Source: Halocaridina rubra
Lineage: Eukaryota; Arthropoda; Malacostraca; Decapoda; Atyidae
Direction: 5' to 3'
NCBI GenBank assembly: GCA_037179515.1
Contig: JAXCGZ010003844.1
Location: forward strand, 41,001 to 105,000
DNA: 64,000 bases
Below, piece by piece: positions 12,880 through 24,778 of the stretch (position 1 is the stretch's first letter; each line of letters opens with the position of its first letter). Made by a program: the position numbers and the translations under genes. A model generated the notes under the pieces. That model was not told the origin of the DNA and did no database searches. It saw only the letters and a list, made by a program, of their open reading frames with translations.

Positions 12880-13480
12880 TGTATAAAAAGTATAATAACT
12901 GTATATAGAATAGAGTGACAAATGAGGAGGTTAGGCAGAGAACAGGTATTAAAGAGAAGGTTGTCGAATAAGTTAGATTACATAGTGTTGAGATGGTCTG
13001 GACATATGGAAAGTTGAATGATAAATGAATAGCAGAAAGACCGTGCAGTGCAGAAATAATTTGGTAAGAATGAAAAGACCTTGATTCAGATGGATTGATG
13101 GGATAAAAAGAACATTAGATCCATGTGGTATGTCAGTAGAGCAGGGAAAGAGAGTGCAAGAGACAGGAATGATTTGAAAAAGATTATGAAATGCTAGCAA
13201 AGTAAACTAGGATGGGTGGGTGTGGGGGGATTACCATGAGATGAAGCGGTAGGGTAATCTAGCTGCGACTTTCTGGCCTCACGGCAAAATATCCTAGCCC
13301 GCTTACCCTGTGGATAATCCAAGCAGGGTCGTGGGGGGGGGAAATTGTGACAACCATTTATCCATAAGGAGCCAAGAGGAGTGATCAAGGTATGTTGGCT
13401 TCTGGTGAAGGTATGTGCTTTGTCTTGGCTACTTCCTTATAAGGGGATTGCAGGCATTGTACAGTATATGTATGTATGTA
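12880..13480 (+). pseudogene. 3' end of LINE family 2 (RT C-terminus plus 3' UTR)
   Basis: The coding remnant has the C-terminal pattern of this LINE: GREQ..., a W-SGHMES-like box, RPW--WIDGIKRTLD and RARDRNDLKKI in shifting frames (about 12910-13200). It is followed by a conserved 3' segment (GATGAAGCGG..., CTGGCCTCACGGCAAAATAT, CCTTATAAGGGGATTG, then a TATGTATGTA tail). The same 3' segment, inverted, is found at 37552-37860 with the related LINE body, confirming family membership. Confidence 0.75.
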
Positions 13481-13963
13481 CACCTATCATCAATAATAAT
13501 ACCTTCTCTCAGTCTCCACATAACTTTAGTTGATTAAACTGTTCTGGGTACTATATTTATGAGCATTTATAAATTTTGTAGCTAAGTTTACTAAGGGTGT
13601 AAAGAAACAGCATTAACAGGAGAAGTTTAATATGTTTGTATAAGATCAGTCCTTCTGCCTTTGATATACAGTTCTATATTTACCGCAACTATTTCTACAC
13701 TCTGTGAATTAGCAGTGTACTTGTGTAGTCCATTATACAATATAGAAAGGTGTAATGATGTTCTTATGGTGCAGAGCAGTTGCTTATGTTTCTCTTGATT
13801 CTGTTTCTTTAAATAAGTTCTATTGTTCTGTTTTCAACATTTTTCTCCTACTTAGTATCTTTTATGAATATACAAGTATAAGTGTTTTTTATTTTTTAAT
13901 GTGTTTCAAAAAATTCATTCTTAAAAGAACAGCACAAGTATTTATTTAACTTGCATGTTGCAG

Positions 13964-14191
13964 GAACAAAGATGTCCTGGTGAGAAGAACGGTTTATGTT
14001 GCCCATACTGTAAATTTACAGCACCTTGTGCGGAGGTACTACATGCTCATAAATATACATCGCATCGTGACATGGATTGTCCATATTGTGGAAAATTGCT
14101 AGCTACTTGGTGGGCATATGAACGTCACTTAGTCAGATTTCACTCGCAAGATATTCCTGAAGAGTGGAATCATGAAACAGTAGCTACTAAG
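13964..14191 (+). CDS. Zinc-finger module 2, exon A
   Basis: 76 codons between acceptor TTGCATGTTGCAG and donor AAG|GTACTC. It encodes two fingers, LCCPYCKFTAPCAEVLHAH and MDCPYCGKLLATWWAYERH. The second closely resembles finger 2 of the 3489 module (CGKxLAxxxAxExHLxxFH). Phase 0 at both ends. Confidence 0.87.
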
Positions 14192-17100
14192 GTACTCGTA
14201 AAAGCTATATATCTCTTAGGAAACTAGTTGTAGTAATTTGTTCAATATACTATATATTGTTATGCATCCTAAAATCTGGTAGGTATTATTGTAGACATCA
14301 CTACCAGATACCACCCTTTTAGTACTGACTTATATTACACCGTTGGCAGATGGAGATGTACTCAGTGCAAAACACTGAGGTTCATTCAGCTGAGACATGG
14401 AAAGAGCTCTATTTTCAGTGAGCAGTGTTTCCTTTAGCTGTAATATGAGTGCAACAACATAACTTTAAGTGATTGTGAGATTTTACTCGGAATAACGAAT
14501 TTTAATCAGGATTATGGTCTTCCTGATACCATAATGCTGAAGTTAGGTCCTGATTTGAATCTTTTGGCTCTGCTTTAGATATAGAATTACCTCCCATGAT
14601 GGCTGACTCAAGGCCAGAGATCCATTATATGGTGACTGGTTTTGCTGGCATGCTACTTTTGATGACCTTCGAAATTTGAGGCTTCTCAGAGACATCCTGC
14701 TAAAACTCGTGTAATGATTGAGCATTTTGAAGTCACTAAGCTTGGGGCTGTATGTTAAGTACCACCAACTGTTCGGTATGCAGGTAGGGAATTTATTTGC
14801 AGAATGTATACAGAGATATTTGTTACTAAATGGATGGCCTTGTTAGTTTAAGCATGGCATTTGAAAGGAAGCCACATCTCCAGAAATTTGAAAATGAGAT
14901 TAGGCTAGCTCTGTGTGTGTGTATGTGACTTGATTTTTTAGTTCAGTTTTTTCTCCTTCATCCTGCTAAATGGATCATTAATCACCTTGACTTAGTTACA
15001 TCATCTATAAGTGTTTTTATAGGCAAAGGAGTAAGTTGACTTTGACAATAGCTTATTGTTTTGGGAAGTCCTCTTTTTGGGAGGGTCCTTGATGACTGTA
15101 TCTCCTGGTAATGTTGCTTCCTCTGCTTAATCTTTCAGTGTTAGCTCTCATTACACTAATGAAAGTACAGACAGACTTATCCTTGGTATACTCTCCTTGA
15201 CCAAATTCCCGCTTATTGGAGCTAAAATTGGTTCCTGAATTGTTACAATCCAAAAGTTTAGTGGTCTTATATAAAAAACTGTTTCAGACCCACTTGTTCA
15301 TGAATTGAAGAAGAGTATAGACGGAATGCAACAAGTCCTGCCTGATTTTGGTGCCATAATCTTTGCATCATCCACATCGGTCTTGCCTGTGGCAGATCAG
15401 TGCCATCCATTGGACATTGCATTGGCCTCTGTGGCGTCTCCTGCTTCCTTCTCTGATCTATGAGAAGCTCCTGCGTGTTCTGGGTTTCTCTGTTGTGCTG
15501 CACAGCCCTTGAAATTTGTGTCTAGCACTCCTCCCCACTGTACCTATGTGCCCAAAGTAAAAAGCAGGCTGCTGCTTTTGGCATATTAAGGTGTTGTGAT
15601 TATGGCTGTTTCTCCTTTTTCATTTTTGTTCTGAAAAGCCAAGATTTTCTGCTCAAATATATTTGCCTATTTATGGCTTATAAATTTGGATATTATACTT
15701 AGATAATGCTTATTGTAATCTTAAACAGTTTGTTCTATTGAAGCAAAGGAAACTGAAACTCATGCTTCAGATGATAATTTTACACTATGCCACTTTATAT
15801 AGTATTAGCAACGTGCTCATATCAGTCGAAGTATAGACTCCACCCCCAGAAAAGGGTGCGTTAAGCTTGCAAATGGGATTTTGCTCCATCCTGACAGATT
15901 TAAAACTCTCAAACCTAACCTTCTCTTTTCTTTATATTTGCTTTTTTACTTACTTCCTCAGTCTCTTTTACAGATTTTTTACTTGTATACTGAGGTTATC
16001 AGAGCTTTTATAGGGGCAGTTGAGGTATTTTTCTCTGCAATGAAGTAAAATTGGCTGGTTGATTTAAGAATATGCAACATATTTCTGTCTCAAGATTAAT
16101 GAATTTTTCATTTGATATCAGTATGATATAACCCTTTATTTAGGGGAAAGCCTTTAGTTAAGTTGTACTTATGCCTGTCATATTGAAAGAATTTCCAAAA
16201 AGAATCCATTCTCCTCATCGTAGACTCAGCATTTTTGTAGAAAGTTAAAGTAAACTGCATTATCAGTCAATTTTTTTTTAAATGAGTGTGACACTGGGAC
16301 AGGCAAGAAAGCTGCCCTCATTGGGCCCAGGCATCAAGAAAACTTGAGATGAAGAAAAAGTAGAACTAAATTTCTCAAAGTTTTCTCTTGTATCCAAATC
16401 CATACTGATAAGTGAACTTTTTGATATTTTGTTTTTGTTTAGAAATAATACTGTATATTATATATTTAATACTGTATATTATATATTATTCTATTATATA
16501 TAATATGTATAATGTGGCTTATAGCAATTCTCTTTAATGGCAGCCCTCCTTGAAACTTTATAAGATTCTGAAAAAACGGAAATATGTACGCAGAAAGAAA
16601 ATTCAAGAGTGCGAAGTCTGTCATGAAGTGTTTAAATCCCGGCCAGCCTTAACTTATCACATTGCTGTTAAACATTCAAAGTAAGTATAATTTTGCTTTT
16701 CATAGAGCACAGCTTATAGCTATAATATAAAATGCATCTTGTAGACCTGGAGTGACTGCATCTTTGGCATAGGTCTACCCCCTGAAACGGCAACTTAGAA
16801 TAGGAGCAGCAAAAAAGGCCAAAGTGCCACAACTAACCTCTGCTCATCAAGGGACATGAGGACCTTGGAGAGGTTTTGGTCAACTGGGCGATTCCCTCAT
16901 CTCAACACAATATATAGTAATAAAGAATTTTTTGCACCAAAATATGACTCTATAATTGTCATTTCTCGAAAACTCCTTGCCAAAGATATTGAGAGCAACC
17001 CAGTAAATGCATAAAAGACTGCATCAAACACAATCACATATGCCACCAATGCAACGAACACTCCCTGAAAGCTCTGTAGAATACCCAGGAGTGGTAATGG

Positions 17101-20100
17101 CCTTCCTTAGGGACTCTGAGCTGTTCAGCCTGGCAGCTTGGGGAGCAACAACTACAGCTGCATCTTGTTTAACTAAGTTCTCAAACTTTAAAAAAAAAAA
17201 AAAAATCTGGGGTCTTTAGTAAATATTTACCCTAGATTGTATATTTTTTTATAGACCTTGTGTAAGTATTAGTCATTTAGAAATTACCTAGGTAGTGCTG
17301 TAAAGAGAGACTTATTTTAGCATAAAATCAAATTTTCATACTGATATTTGCAGATGTAAATGGGAACATCAAGGACATGGCTTTTGACAGACTTCTGAAT
17401 GGGTTAACTTATAATATAGGTCGCAAAACCCTCCATTTTGTAATATGTATGATATCTTTCCACAAACATTAGCTAAAGAATCATGCTTTTATGCCTACAT
17501 AAAAATAGAAGGATAGAACTTTTAAACCTTTAGATAACAATATAAAGACATAAATAAGTTGAACTGTTATATTGTTGTAGAGGATTTAATATGCACACAG
17601 ATAAGAGCTAAGGAGTTGAAAATTATTATTTTTAGAAGACCTTTTGCATGTTGAAATCATGCAAGAATAATAGGTACGAGATTACTTTTTTCGGGAAATC
17701 CTTTATTCATTTTACTGTCAGCAGCTCCATAGAGGACAAAACAGATTCTAATCTTTAAGACAGACCTAAGTATATTTTCATGATATGCTACAGGGTATTT
17801 CTACCACCTGGAGCATAGTTACAAAAGTTAAGAAACTGAATGTGATGAAACAACTGTTGATATAATTGATATAGTAGAGGGAAATCAGATATGTAACCAA
17901 GTACCCTGCAGAAGGGTTGTTTTATAGAAATTGACTGTGATGAAACAACTGTTGATATAATTGATATAGTAGAGGAAAATCAGAAATGTAACCAAGTACC
18001 CTGTAGAAATGTTGTTTTTTGCATCCACACTGACAAGGCCTGTTCACCTAAGGATCCAAGCTTCATATCGATTTTTCCCCGTAAGAACAGGAATTTTGAA
18101 GGATACTGCCAGGAAATGTTTCAACTCGTAACTCTGGGAAAGAATCAGAAGCTTAAGCCTGTATGGAACAATTAAAGGACTTTACGTCACAAATCCTCAT
18201 ACAAAGGCAAGCAAGGAATTTAAATATGAAGCTCTGCTTTTAGAAATGCCTTAGGCACCCCACTGGAAACTCTACTTAAATACTTCTCTATGTTTATAAG
18301 TGATTATGTCATCTCCCATGTGACTTAGATAAGAATTAGGACTTGCATATACTGGTACTTGAATTTTTTACTGAAAGCTGTCGGCAGTGTCTGCTGCTTA
18401 TAATATGATATTTTTAACTTCCTTAACCTGCTTTTCGTAGTTCTGAATTCGATGAATAACCAGATGATTTTATATCATAGAGATGATTCAGATTACTGGT
18501 GTTGGAATGACGCACATAATACAGATATTACACACTGGTTTACCTCCCTGGCCACCCTTCTTATGTTTAATTTTTGTAATATTTTTGATGAGATGCATGG
18601 AAACATACAAACAATTGGCATTTTGAAGAAGGAAAACCACATTTTTCTGAGTTTACGTGAAGCCCGACAACACTCACCCTCCTTCTCATCATGGCAGTAA
18701 TTAGTCTTTATGAATAGACTGATTAATCATCATTAGCACAGCAATAGCTGAGGGATAGGCAACATAGTTTTTTGAAGTCTCAGTGAGTTAGGTTGTCAAC
18801 CTTTGTTGCATTTAGAGCCAGCTAAACACATCATTAATGTAAATGTGGCTGGAACAATCAGTTCCTTTCTCTTTCATGAGCTACTCAGTTTTATTGCTGC
18901 AGTGATGAGCAGACCTACCCTCAGAGAGAAAGGTTTGACGGGCTGCGCAGAGACTCAGAAAAATTAGCTCTTCCTCCCTTAGTATGCCTTTTTTTCACTC
19001 AACTTTATCTAATATCACAAAGCCTGGCTTACCCTTATATTCATTGATCCTGCCAAGGCTATTTTATTAGCTGTTAATTATTTGCATTAATCAGTAATTA
19101 GGTATAATTTTCCTGTTAAAAGTAATGCCTCTCTATGATCTGACAACTGATGTGACTATTAAGACTGTTATTTATATATATCCTTAAAATTTTCGAGTCA
19201 GCCCAAACTTGATATTTTTCAAATTCTAATTCCCTATGACATTATGCTGTTACAAAGCAAAGTACATTATTTATGCCTGATATCATAAAACTCATTGAGA
19301 ATAGGTTTCATATTTTATCTGTCTTTGTAGAACGATGTATATATGTGATCAGTGTCCAGCAGTCTTCTATCATCCAATGCTCTTGAAATCACATAATATT
19401 CGTCATGGAGAAAGAACTGTCATGTGCCATCGTTGCGGAAGAAAATTTTTCACTCAGACCCAGTTAAATAGCCACGAGGTGAGTATTTTTTAATTACTTT
19501 GTAGCCTAGAAAACAACGAAAATAATGTAATTGTGTCATTTATTTTTTATTTTTTGTGTATTAAATGCCTCAGGTGAAATATCAAATGATTAAGGTAAGC
19601 TACCTTAATTCACTCATTAACATTTTATGTTACTATTAATCCCTGTTATGGATGTGGACACAGTGTGCCTGGAAAATTAAGACTGGATGTCTTTCCTAAC
19701 ACTCCATAGAGAGCTCATTCGCAGGTCTGCCAGCTCCTGAATCGAGTATTCTAACCACTAGGTCTCCATGGTCACCAGGAAATATAAAATAACCTCCCCT
19801 AATGGTACTCAATAGGTAGAGAAATAGCAATACTCCTCACAAGCTGTTAAGAACCATTATCTTTCGGTCTCCATGGATGCTGGTGTTTACTACTCCTAGT
19901 GTTGTAATGCTTGGTCTTTTCTCGATCATGCAAAGGAGTGCACTTTTTTAACTTATGTAGTACTCCCTACCCATATAAAAACATTTAACTTACAACGTAG
20001 GCTCCTTAAGGTACTTATGGCTCAAAGTAGTACAACACTCTCAAAGAGAAAAATATATAATAGCAGAGAAAAGACATCCAATGCAATCCACTTAAAGGCT

Positions 20101-23100
20101 GTGCAAAGTTAATATTGGTTTGACAAGATCTCTGAAAGATTATAGACCCAGACCAGTTGAGAGAGAGATGTGTCATGGTAGAGAAAGTACCATCGATATC
20201 CATACACAGTCAGCATTGAGGGGGATCACCCAAAAAAGTGAAGAAGATGCAACTTGTTTTGGAGCAAAACAGTTTCCAGCCTGTACTTTTTCACTACAAA
20301 GTAAGAACACTTCTGTGTTTCACTCTCCGGCAAATTAAGTCAGATTTATGGAGAGATTAGCCCTAATGGGTAGAAAGCATCTAAAAAAGGGATGTACCAT
20401 ATATATGTGCAGATGAATAATTAAGATCCATGCTCAAGATATATATTTTGCTAATGGCTGTCTCCCTATACTATGTAAATTCTTTCTGCATAGTCATTAT
20501 GAAGTCCTTACCCATCATATATTTCAATAAACTTTTTACAAGAGTAGAGGTTTGAGCATACCATCTCTCATTAGTCTGTGTACTTATATTTACTAAGTAC
20601 AGGGGGTCCCTGATTTATGACAGGGTTCCGTTCCTGACAGCTGCCGTAACCTGGATTATCATTGTAAGTCTGAAAACACCTAAATTTGAACCTGGTTCCC
20701 TTCCAGTGTTAAAAATAAATACTCTAAAACATAGAAAAATAATCTAAGACATAAAAATAGTAAAACTACACTATACAGTATTGCTTACCTTTACTTGTGT
20801 AATCTAAAACATGAAAATAGTAAAAGTACACTACAGTATACAGTATTACTTACCTTTACTCATTTGGTTGTCTTGTACACTGGAAGGGACATTGCAAGGG
20901 AGGGAGAGACAGCTAGGCTCAGAAGTAGGAGGAAACTGGAGAGGCAGGTGCTGAAGAGACTGGGATAGGTGAGTCTGGAGAGGCAAAAGAACCTGCAGCA
21001 GATGCTATAGAGGCACTTGTGCTAGAGGGTACAGGATATGTTGATGGGGACTCTACCCTCACAAAGAATTGGTCGAGGTGAGTCTACAAGGATGCCCTCT
21101 TCTTCTCCTCCCGAATTTGCTTGTAACATCACAGGGGTTGGGAGTTGGGGTTCCGAGCTTAGAGCTTTGCCACCTCATCTTCTATCAGGGAATATGATTC
21201 TTCTAATTCCCTGGTAGTGAATTTCTTGGGCTATGGGGTTGGTATTTCTTCATCCTCTTAAACCATCTGCTTCTACAGTTTAATGAGGTTTTCAGCAGAT
21301 AACTCCTCTCCATGAAATTCTATCATCTTTTTTACATCATCAGCTTGGCAACTATGTACTTGGTGACAGCCTCAACCGTCTCCTCAAAGCCACGGAAGTC
21401 ATTCACAAACTGGGGGTACAGTTTCTTCCATACCCCTTTCAAGTTCGTCTGGTTAACTTCCTCCCAAGAATCGGCAAAATTTTTCACAGCCTGAAGAATA
21501 TTGTACGACTTCCAGAAGTCTTTGAGAGTCAAGTTCTTGTCCTTTTCAGTTGCCCTGTGAGCCATAGCTGTTGTCCTTTGGAGGTAGTAGGCCTTGAATG
21601 AGGCAATGATCCCCTGATCTATTGGCTATAGCAATGCAGTGGTATTAAGTGGAAGGTAAACCACCTGAATGAAAGTCATGCAAATGTGGAGGGTGACCAG
21701 GGGCACTGTCCAGTACTAGCAGCACCTTAAAGGGCAGACCCTTGGAAACACAGTACCTCACCCTTTCTGGTAAAAAAAAATGGTTTTCTGAACCAGCCCT
21801 CAAATATCTTAAGAATTATTCAAGCCATCTTGTTCGACTTGCAGACAACTGGCAGTTGACCCTTCTAAATGCCCTTGGATATTCTGCCAAGTAAACCAAC
21901 AAGTGCTTCAGCTTGCAGTCTCCAGCAGCATTAGCCCCCAGAAACAAAGTCAGTCTCTCCTTGTTGACTTTTTGGCCAGGTGCTCTCTTCTCCTCCTTGG
22001 CGATGTACGTACGACTAGGCATGCACTTGCAAAATAAGCCAGACTCATCCATGTTAAAAACTTGTTTGGCACGGTAACCTCATTCCTTTATTATTTCTGC
22101 TAACACACTGGAAAACTCTTTCTCTTCTTTTTCATCACCTTAGGCTATGCAAATTAGCATGACTATTAAAATGAACAAACCAACCCTACTGGCCACAAGC
22201 TCTTCACTTTCCTTTTCCTCTTTCACTTTTCTTGACTTTGAACTATATTTTAGCCTTTTCTTGTACCAACATGTGGCCCACTGGGATATGCCTTCGATGC
22301 TGGTCATCAACTCAAAGCTTTAGCAATCTCTCCATATCGATCATAAGGTGACTATGCTGCCAGTAATCACAGTGGACATCATAGGAGTCAAACCTTTCAC
22401 ATGTTCAGAATGCAATCTTTATCCTTAATGATCGTCGCCATGGTCGTACAGGCTAATCCCAGTGCGCGGCCAATGTTCGTAGAACTTTCTCCCTTTTTCG
22501 AGTGTTTTACTATTTCAACTTTAATTTCCATGGTGATGGCTTTTCTTTCCTTCGCAGCACTGCCTTCAGAAATATCAACACTGTGCTTGGGAGACATAAG
22601 GTCATTAATAAGCAAACATGAACAAAACCAACGAGAGAGCAGATGAGGACAGAAACAATATGCCGGGTGTTAGTAAACTTAGTTGTGCTTCTTCTTCCTC
22701 TTCTAATGCTGTGTGACAACATATTCTATCGCGATGCTCTACTCTCTATTTTGCATAAAATCGTATTTAAGGCTATGTGTTTGATAATTTTGTAAATAAG
22801 CTCTATATAATTCTTCAATATAACCAAATACATATACAAATAAATAAATAAAGCCATTAACTTTATGTATACAAATCAGCTGTGCTACTAGCTGTGTATT
22901 CATCCGCTGCACTCACAAACTGTTCAGTGCGTGCAGTTTGAATTTATCGTACAAGCCAGGTAGGTCGAAAATTTTATTTATTAATAATTTATAAATTATT
23001 TATTGCCCTCTGTCATAATGGCAAAACGTAACTAGGAATGTCATAAATCTGGGACCCCCTGTACCATAATTAGTGTTTTATATAATGATATTTCTATTCT

Positions 23101-23836
23101 CTTATCCTTGCATTAATAAAAAAAAATTTATTTTGAGTGTGTATATACTGTCCAAGATAATAAGAAAAAAAAATTTCCTCAGAATTTATTCCACCGACGA
23201 GCAAGGAGCTACACTTGCAGGATATGCAGATTGCAGTTCTCAACGCAAAGAGCACTGCAGCACCATCTCAAGACCCAGGCTCATGAAAAGTTTATTTGCC
23301 AAGAATGTGGTACGTCATTTGATAACAAACATGAGTATGCCTCTCATATCCTCAAATATGGCCTTCAGTGTATACTCTGCAAGCAGTCCTTTGCTTCTTC
23401 TACCGCTGTGTATCAACATTATAGAGATGAACATGATAAATCAAAGCTAGATATAGTTGAAGAATCTTTAAAATGTGCAGCAAATATTCAGAATTATTGC
23501 ATACCTTTACCAAAGGGAACACATGGTTCAGTCACTATAATGCATAATATAACTAGTCAAACATCAGGCTTAACAGTACCATTTAAACAACATGTTGCTA
23601 GTCAAAATACAGATTTTAACGAGTTTATTAAACAAAACACAGAATCAGTGTTGGAAGGTAAAGATGATGGGTCAGTGAAGACTGTGGATTTGGACAGTGA
23701 ATACGTTACAGTTGAAAAACAAGATTCAAACTGTGCAGATTTAGAAAATGATGAGGTTGTTATCATTGTCTCTCCTGGCTGTAAAAGTAATGAAGTATTG
23801 AGATACTCTCCTAAAACATTGAGAAAGAAACAATAA
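13964..23836 (+). CDS. C2H2 zinc-finger protein, four-exon terminal module (spliced 13964-14191, 16544-16680, 19331-19478, 23183-23836)
   Basis: Four exons join with matching phases (0/0, 0/2, 2/0, 0) and all junctions are AG acceptor and GT donor. They give about 388 codons ending in TAA at 23834-23836. The product is a likely nuclear DNA-binding protein with eight fingers in order: LCCPYC..H, MDCPYC..H, QECEVC..H, YICDQC..H, VMCHRC..H, YTCRIC..H, FICQEC (last His missing) and LQCILC..H. A C-terminal tail of about 130 residues is rich in acidic and polar residues (VKTVDLDSEYVTVEKQD). Finger 5 is completed only across the last intron (NSHE|NLFH), strong support for this splice model. The first exon begins at an acceptor in phase 0, so the N-terminus must come from upstream exons, perhaps shared with the 3489 module. 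The finger order parallels that module. Confidence 0.85.
14192..16543. other. Intron A-B; mostly unassigned sequence
   Basis: No convincing gene. 14543-14725 and 15053-15503 have minus-strand frames of 60-78 aa that look like chance or decayed sequence. A dispersed repeat copy is at about 16285-16390. The intron ends in TAATGGCAG. Confidence 0.5.
16285..16390 (+). repeat. Dispersed repeat, GTGACACYRGGACAGGC family
   Basis: It begins GTGTGACACTGGGACAGGCA, continues GCCCTCATTGGGCCCAGGC and ends in a GAAGAAAAAGTAG stretch. Strong resemblance is seen at 34814 (GTGACACCAGGACAGGCAG...GGCCCGGGCATGAGAAAA) and 56757 (GAACAGGCAAGAAAATTG...GGCCCAGGCACC). It shares its head with the repeats at 24317 and 43497. 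Confidence 0.65.
16544..16680 (+). CDS. Zinc-finger module 2, exon B
   Basis: 137 nt between acceptor AATGGCAG and the consensus donor GTAAGT. It encodes a basic stretch KILKKRKYVRRKK and one finger, ECEVCHEVFKSRPALTYH. It ends in phase 2 and joins the single A that starts exon C. Confidence 0.85.
16681..17840. other. Intron B-C, left part; no supported gene
   Basis: AT-rich sequence. The 70-aa plus-strand frame at 17007-17219 begins with H/C-rich residues and ends in a poly-lysine run from a poly-A tract; it could be the tail of a retroelement but I cannot support that. Confidence 0.4.
17841..18021. repeat. Tandem duplication, 95-bp unit, two copies
   Basis: TGTGATGAAACAACTGTTGA starts at both 17841 and 17936. 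The two units are nearly identical through CAAGTACCCTG, with a few substitutions. The period of 95 is not a multiple of three. Confidence 0.9.
17912..18175 (+). other. Unrecognised ATG-less open frame, possible exon or decayed coding fragment
   Basis: An open frame of 87 codons to TAA follows a potential acceptor (ACCCTGCAG|AAGGG). The translation looks protein-like (IEIDCDETTVDIIDIVEE, CIHTDKACSPKDPSFISI, GYCQEMFQLVTLGKNQKL) rather than low-complexity. It has no motif I recognise and no fingers. Its first third lies in the second unit of the 95-bp duplication. It sits in the intron between zinc-finger exons B and C, and could be an alternative terminal exon, an old pseudogene or chance. Confidence 0.3.
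18176..19330. other. Intron B-C, right part; no supported gene
   Basis: No repeat ends or convincing coding sequence are visible. The stretch closes with the acceptor TATCTGTCTTTGTAG. Confidence 0.5.
19331..19478 (+). CDS. Zinc-finger module 2, exon C
   Basis: 148 nt between acceptor TCTTTGTAG and donor GAG|GTGAGT. It encodes YICDQCPAVFYHPMLLKSH and the first part of VMCHRCGRKFFTQTQLNSHE. The finger YICDQC..VF.HP..LK.H..RH matches finger 4 of the 3489 module (YVCDIC..VFNHP..LKTH..RH). Confidence 0.87.
19640..19775 (-). mobile_element. tRNA-derived SINE, degenerate
   Basis: On the minus strand a tRNA-like head GGAGACCTAGTGGTTAGAAT (A-box-like) is followed about 30 bp later by a degenerate B-box (GCAGACCTGCGAATGAG). 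The body GTTAGGAAAGACATCCAGTC continues to CACTGTGTCCACATCC. A related body phrase (GGTTGGATGCCCTTCCAAACGC) occurs at 35608-35630. It lies in the intron between exons C and D. Confidence 0.55.
20600..23061 (-). mobile_element. Complete Tigger family A DNA transposon
   Basis: The terminal inverted repeats are CAGGGGGTCCCTGATTTATG on the left and CATAAATCTGGGACCCCCTG on the right. Each is bordered by TA (20598-20599 and 23062-23063), giving a 2462-bp element with the TA duplication typical of the pogo/Tigger group. It carries a broken transposase on the minus strand. The right end is only 121 bp from zinc-finger exon D, so the element lies in the last intron, antisense to the host gene. Confidence 0.93.
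21332..22597 (-). pseudogene. Tigger family A transposase, broken
   Basis: From ATG at 22597 the minus strand reads MSPKHSVDISEGSAAKERKA, then MEIKVEIVKHSKKGESSTNI (HTH). D1 lies in MDESGLFCKCMPSRTYIAKE (about 22000-22050) and GANAAGDCKLKHLLVYLAE follows. D2 lies in LLVLDSAPGHPPHLHDFH (about 21690-21730). A frameshift follows, then a stop (TAG) in place of the usual Gln before PIDQGIIASFKAYYLQ, so D3 is present but out of a continuous frame. The C-terminus has RATEKDKNLTLKDFWKSYNI (about 21480-21550). Known function: DDD cut-and-paste transposase. This copy cannot make a full protein. Confidence 0.88.
23183..23836 (+). CDS. Zinc-finger module 2, terminal exon D
   Basis: It starts after acceptor TTTCCTCAG in phase 0 with NLFH, which supplies the final His of the finger begun in exon C. 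It then encodes YTCRICRLQFSTQRALQHH, the incomplete finger FICQECGTSFDNKHEYASH, LQCILCKQSFASSTAVYQH and an acidic/polar tail to KTLRKKQ and TAA. An AATAAA hexamer (23832-23837) overlaps the stop codon; whether it is used for polyadenylation is unknown. Confidence 0.88.
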   Translation, partial: NLFHRRARSYTCRICRLQFSTQRALQHHLKTQAHEKFICQECGTSFDNKHEYASHILKYGLQCILCKQSFASSTAVYQHYRDEHDKSKLDIVEESLKCAANIQNYCIPLPKGTHGSVTIMHNITSQTSGLTVPFKQHVASQNTDFNEFIKQNTESVLEGKDDGSVKTVDLDSEYVTVEKQDSNCADLENDEVVIIVSPGCKSNEVLRYSPKTLRKKQ

Positions 23837-24126
23837 AATTTGTGTAAAGGATTTTTTCCTCTCTTGTTTAGTCCTTGAGTGCAGTGTTCATATAGATTTT
23901 ACCTTGGTACATTTGTCATCTTTTTTTTTATATCTTATTTATGAAATATATATACAGTATATCAATATACAATAGCCATAATCCCCTTTATAAGAGGAGT
24001 AGCTGAGTCAAACCAAAGTACCTTGACTATGCAGAAAGAACCATACAGAGGAGGGGATTCCCAGTCCCCTCGCTCTGCCCCGTTTAGCTGCTTTTTACGA
24101 CATGCAGGGGAACACGGAGGAAGTGT

Positions 24127-24130
<4 letters not shown>

Positions 24131-24211
<81 letters not shown>
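24131..24211. repeat. (TA)n microsatellite
   Basis: About 80 bp of pure TA ending at the left terminus of the element that starts at 24212. Confidence 0.97.
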
Positions 24212-24214
<3 letters not shown>

Positions 24215-24309
24215 TGTTCCCTCCCTTCTTGCGGTAGTTCGGTTCCGGGTCCCGGCGCGAACCAGGAAAATCGCGAAGTAGGATCAGCCTTTAAATTTTT
24301 TTTTTTTTT

Positions 24310-24517
24310 TTAAAGATGATTATGACACCATGACAGGCCAAAAATTATAAAATAAAACGGCCTTTATCAGGCTGTAAAGAGAAACAGAGATGGAGAGTGT
24401 GATGACCTGTCAGATGTGAAGGGATTATAAAAGATGTGTAATAAATATCCAGCTCTGCTGGGTTTACTATACCTCTGCATTACCTTCATGATGTCTATTC
24501 TAAAACTTCTCCTTAGA

Positions 24518-24551
<34 letters not shown>

Positions 24552-24712
24552 GGCAACAATAATTTTCCTTTGATGATGATTGGGAGATTATTATTATTAT
24601 TATTATTATGATTATTATTATCATCATCATTATTACTACGAATTCGTAATTAAACCATTATTTTTATTATAAATAATGTAGTTTTGGTTGAATGAACAAG
24701 AGTTACTTAAAG

Positions 24713-24778
<66 letters not shown>

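Noticed and set aside
17007..17219. 70-aa ORF as a gene
   Set aside because: Ends in a poly-A-derived lysine run, no motif and no splice support.
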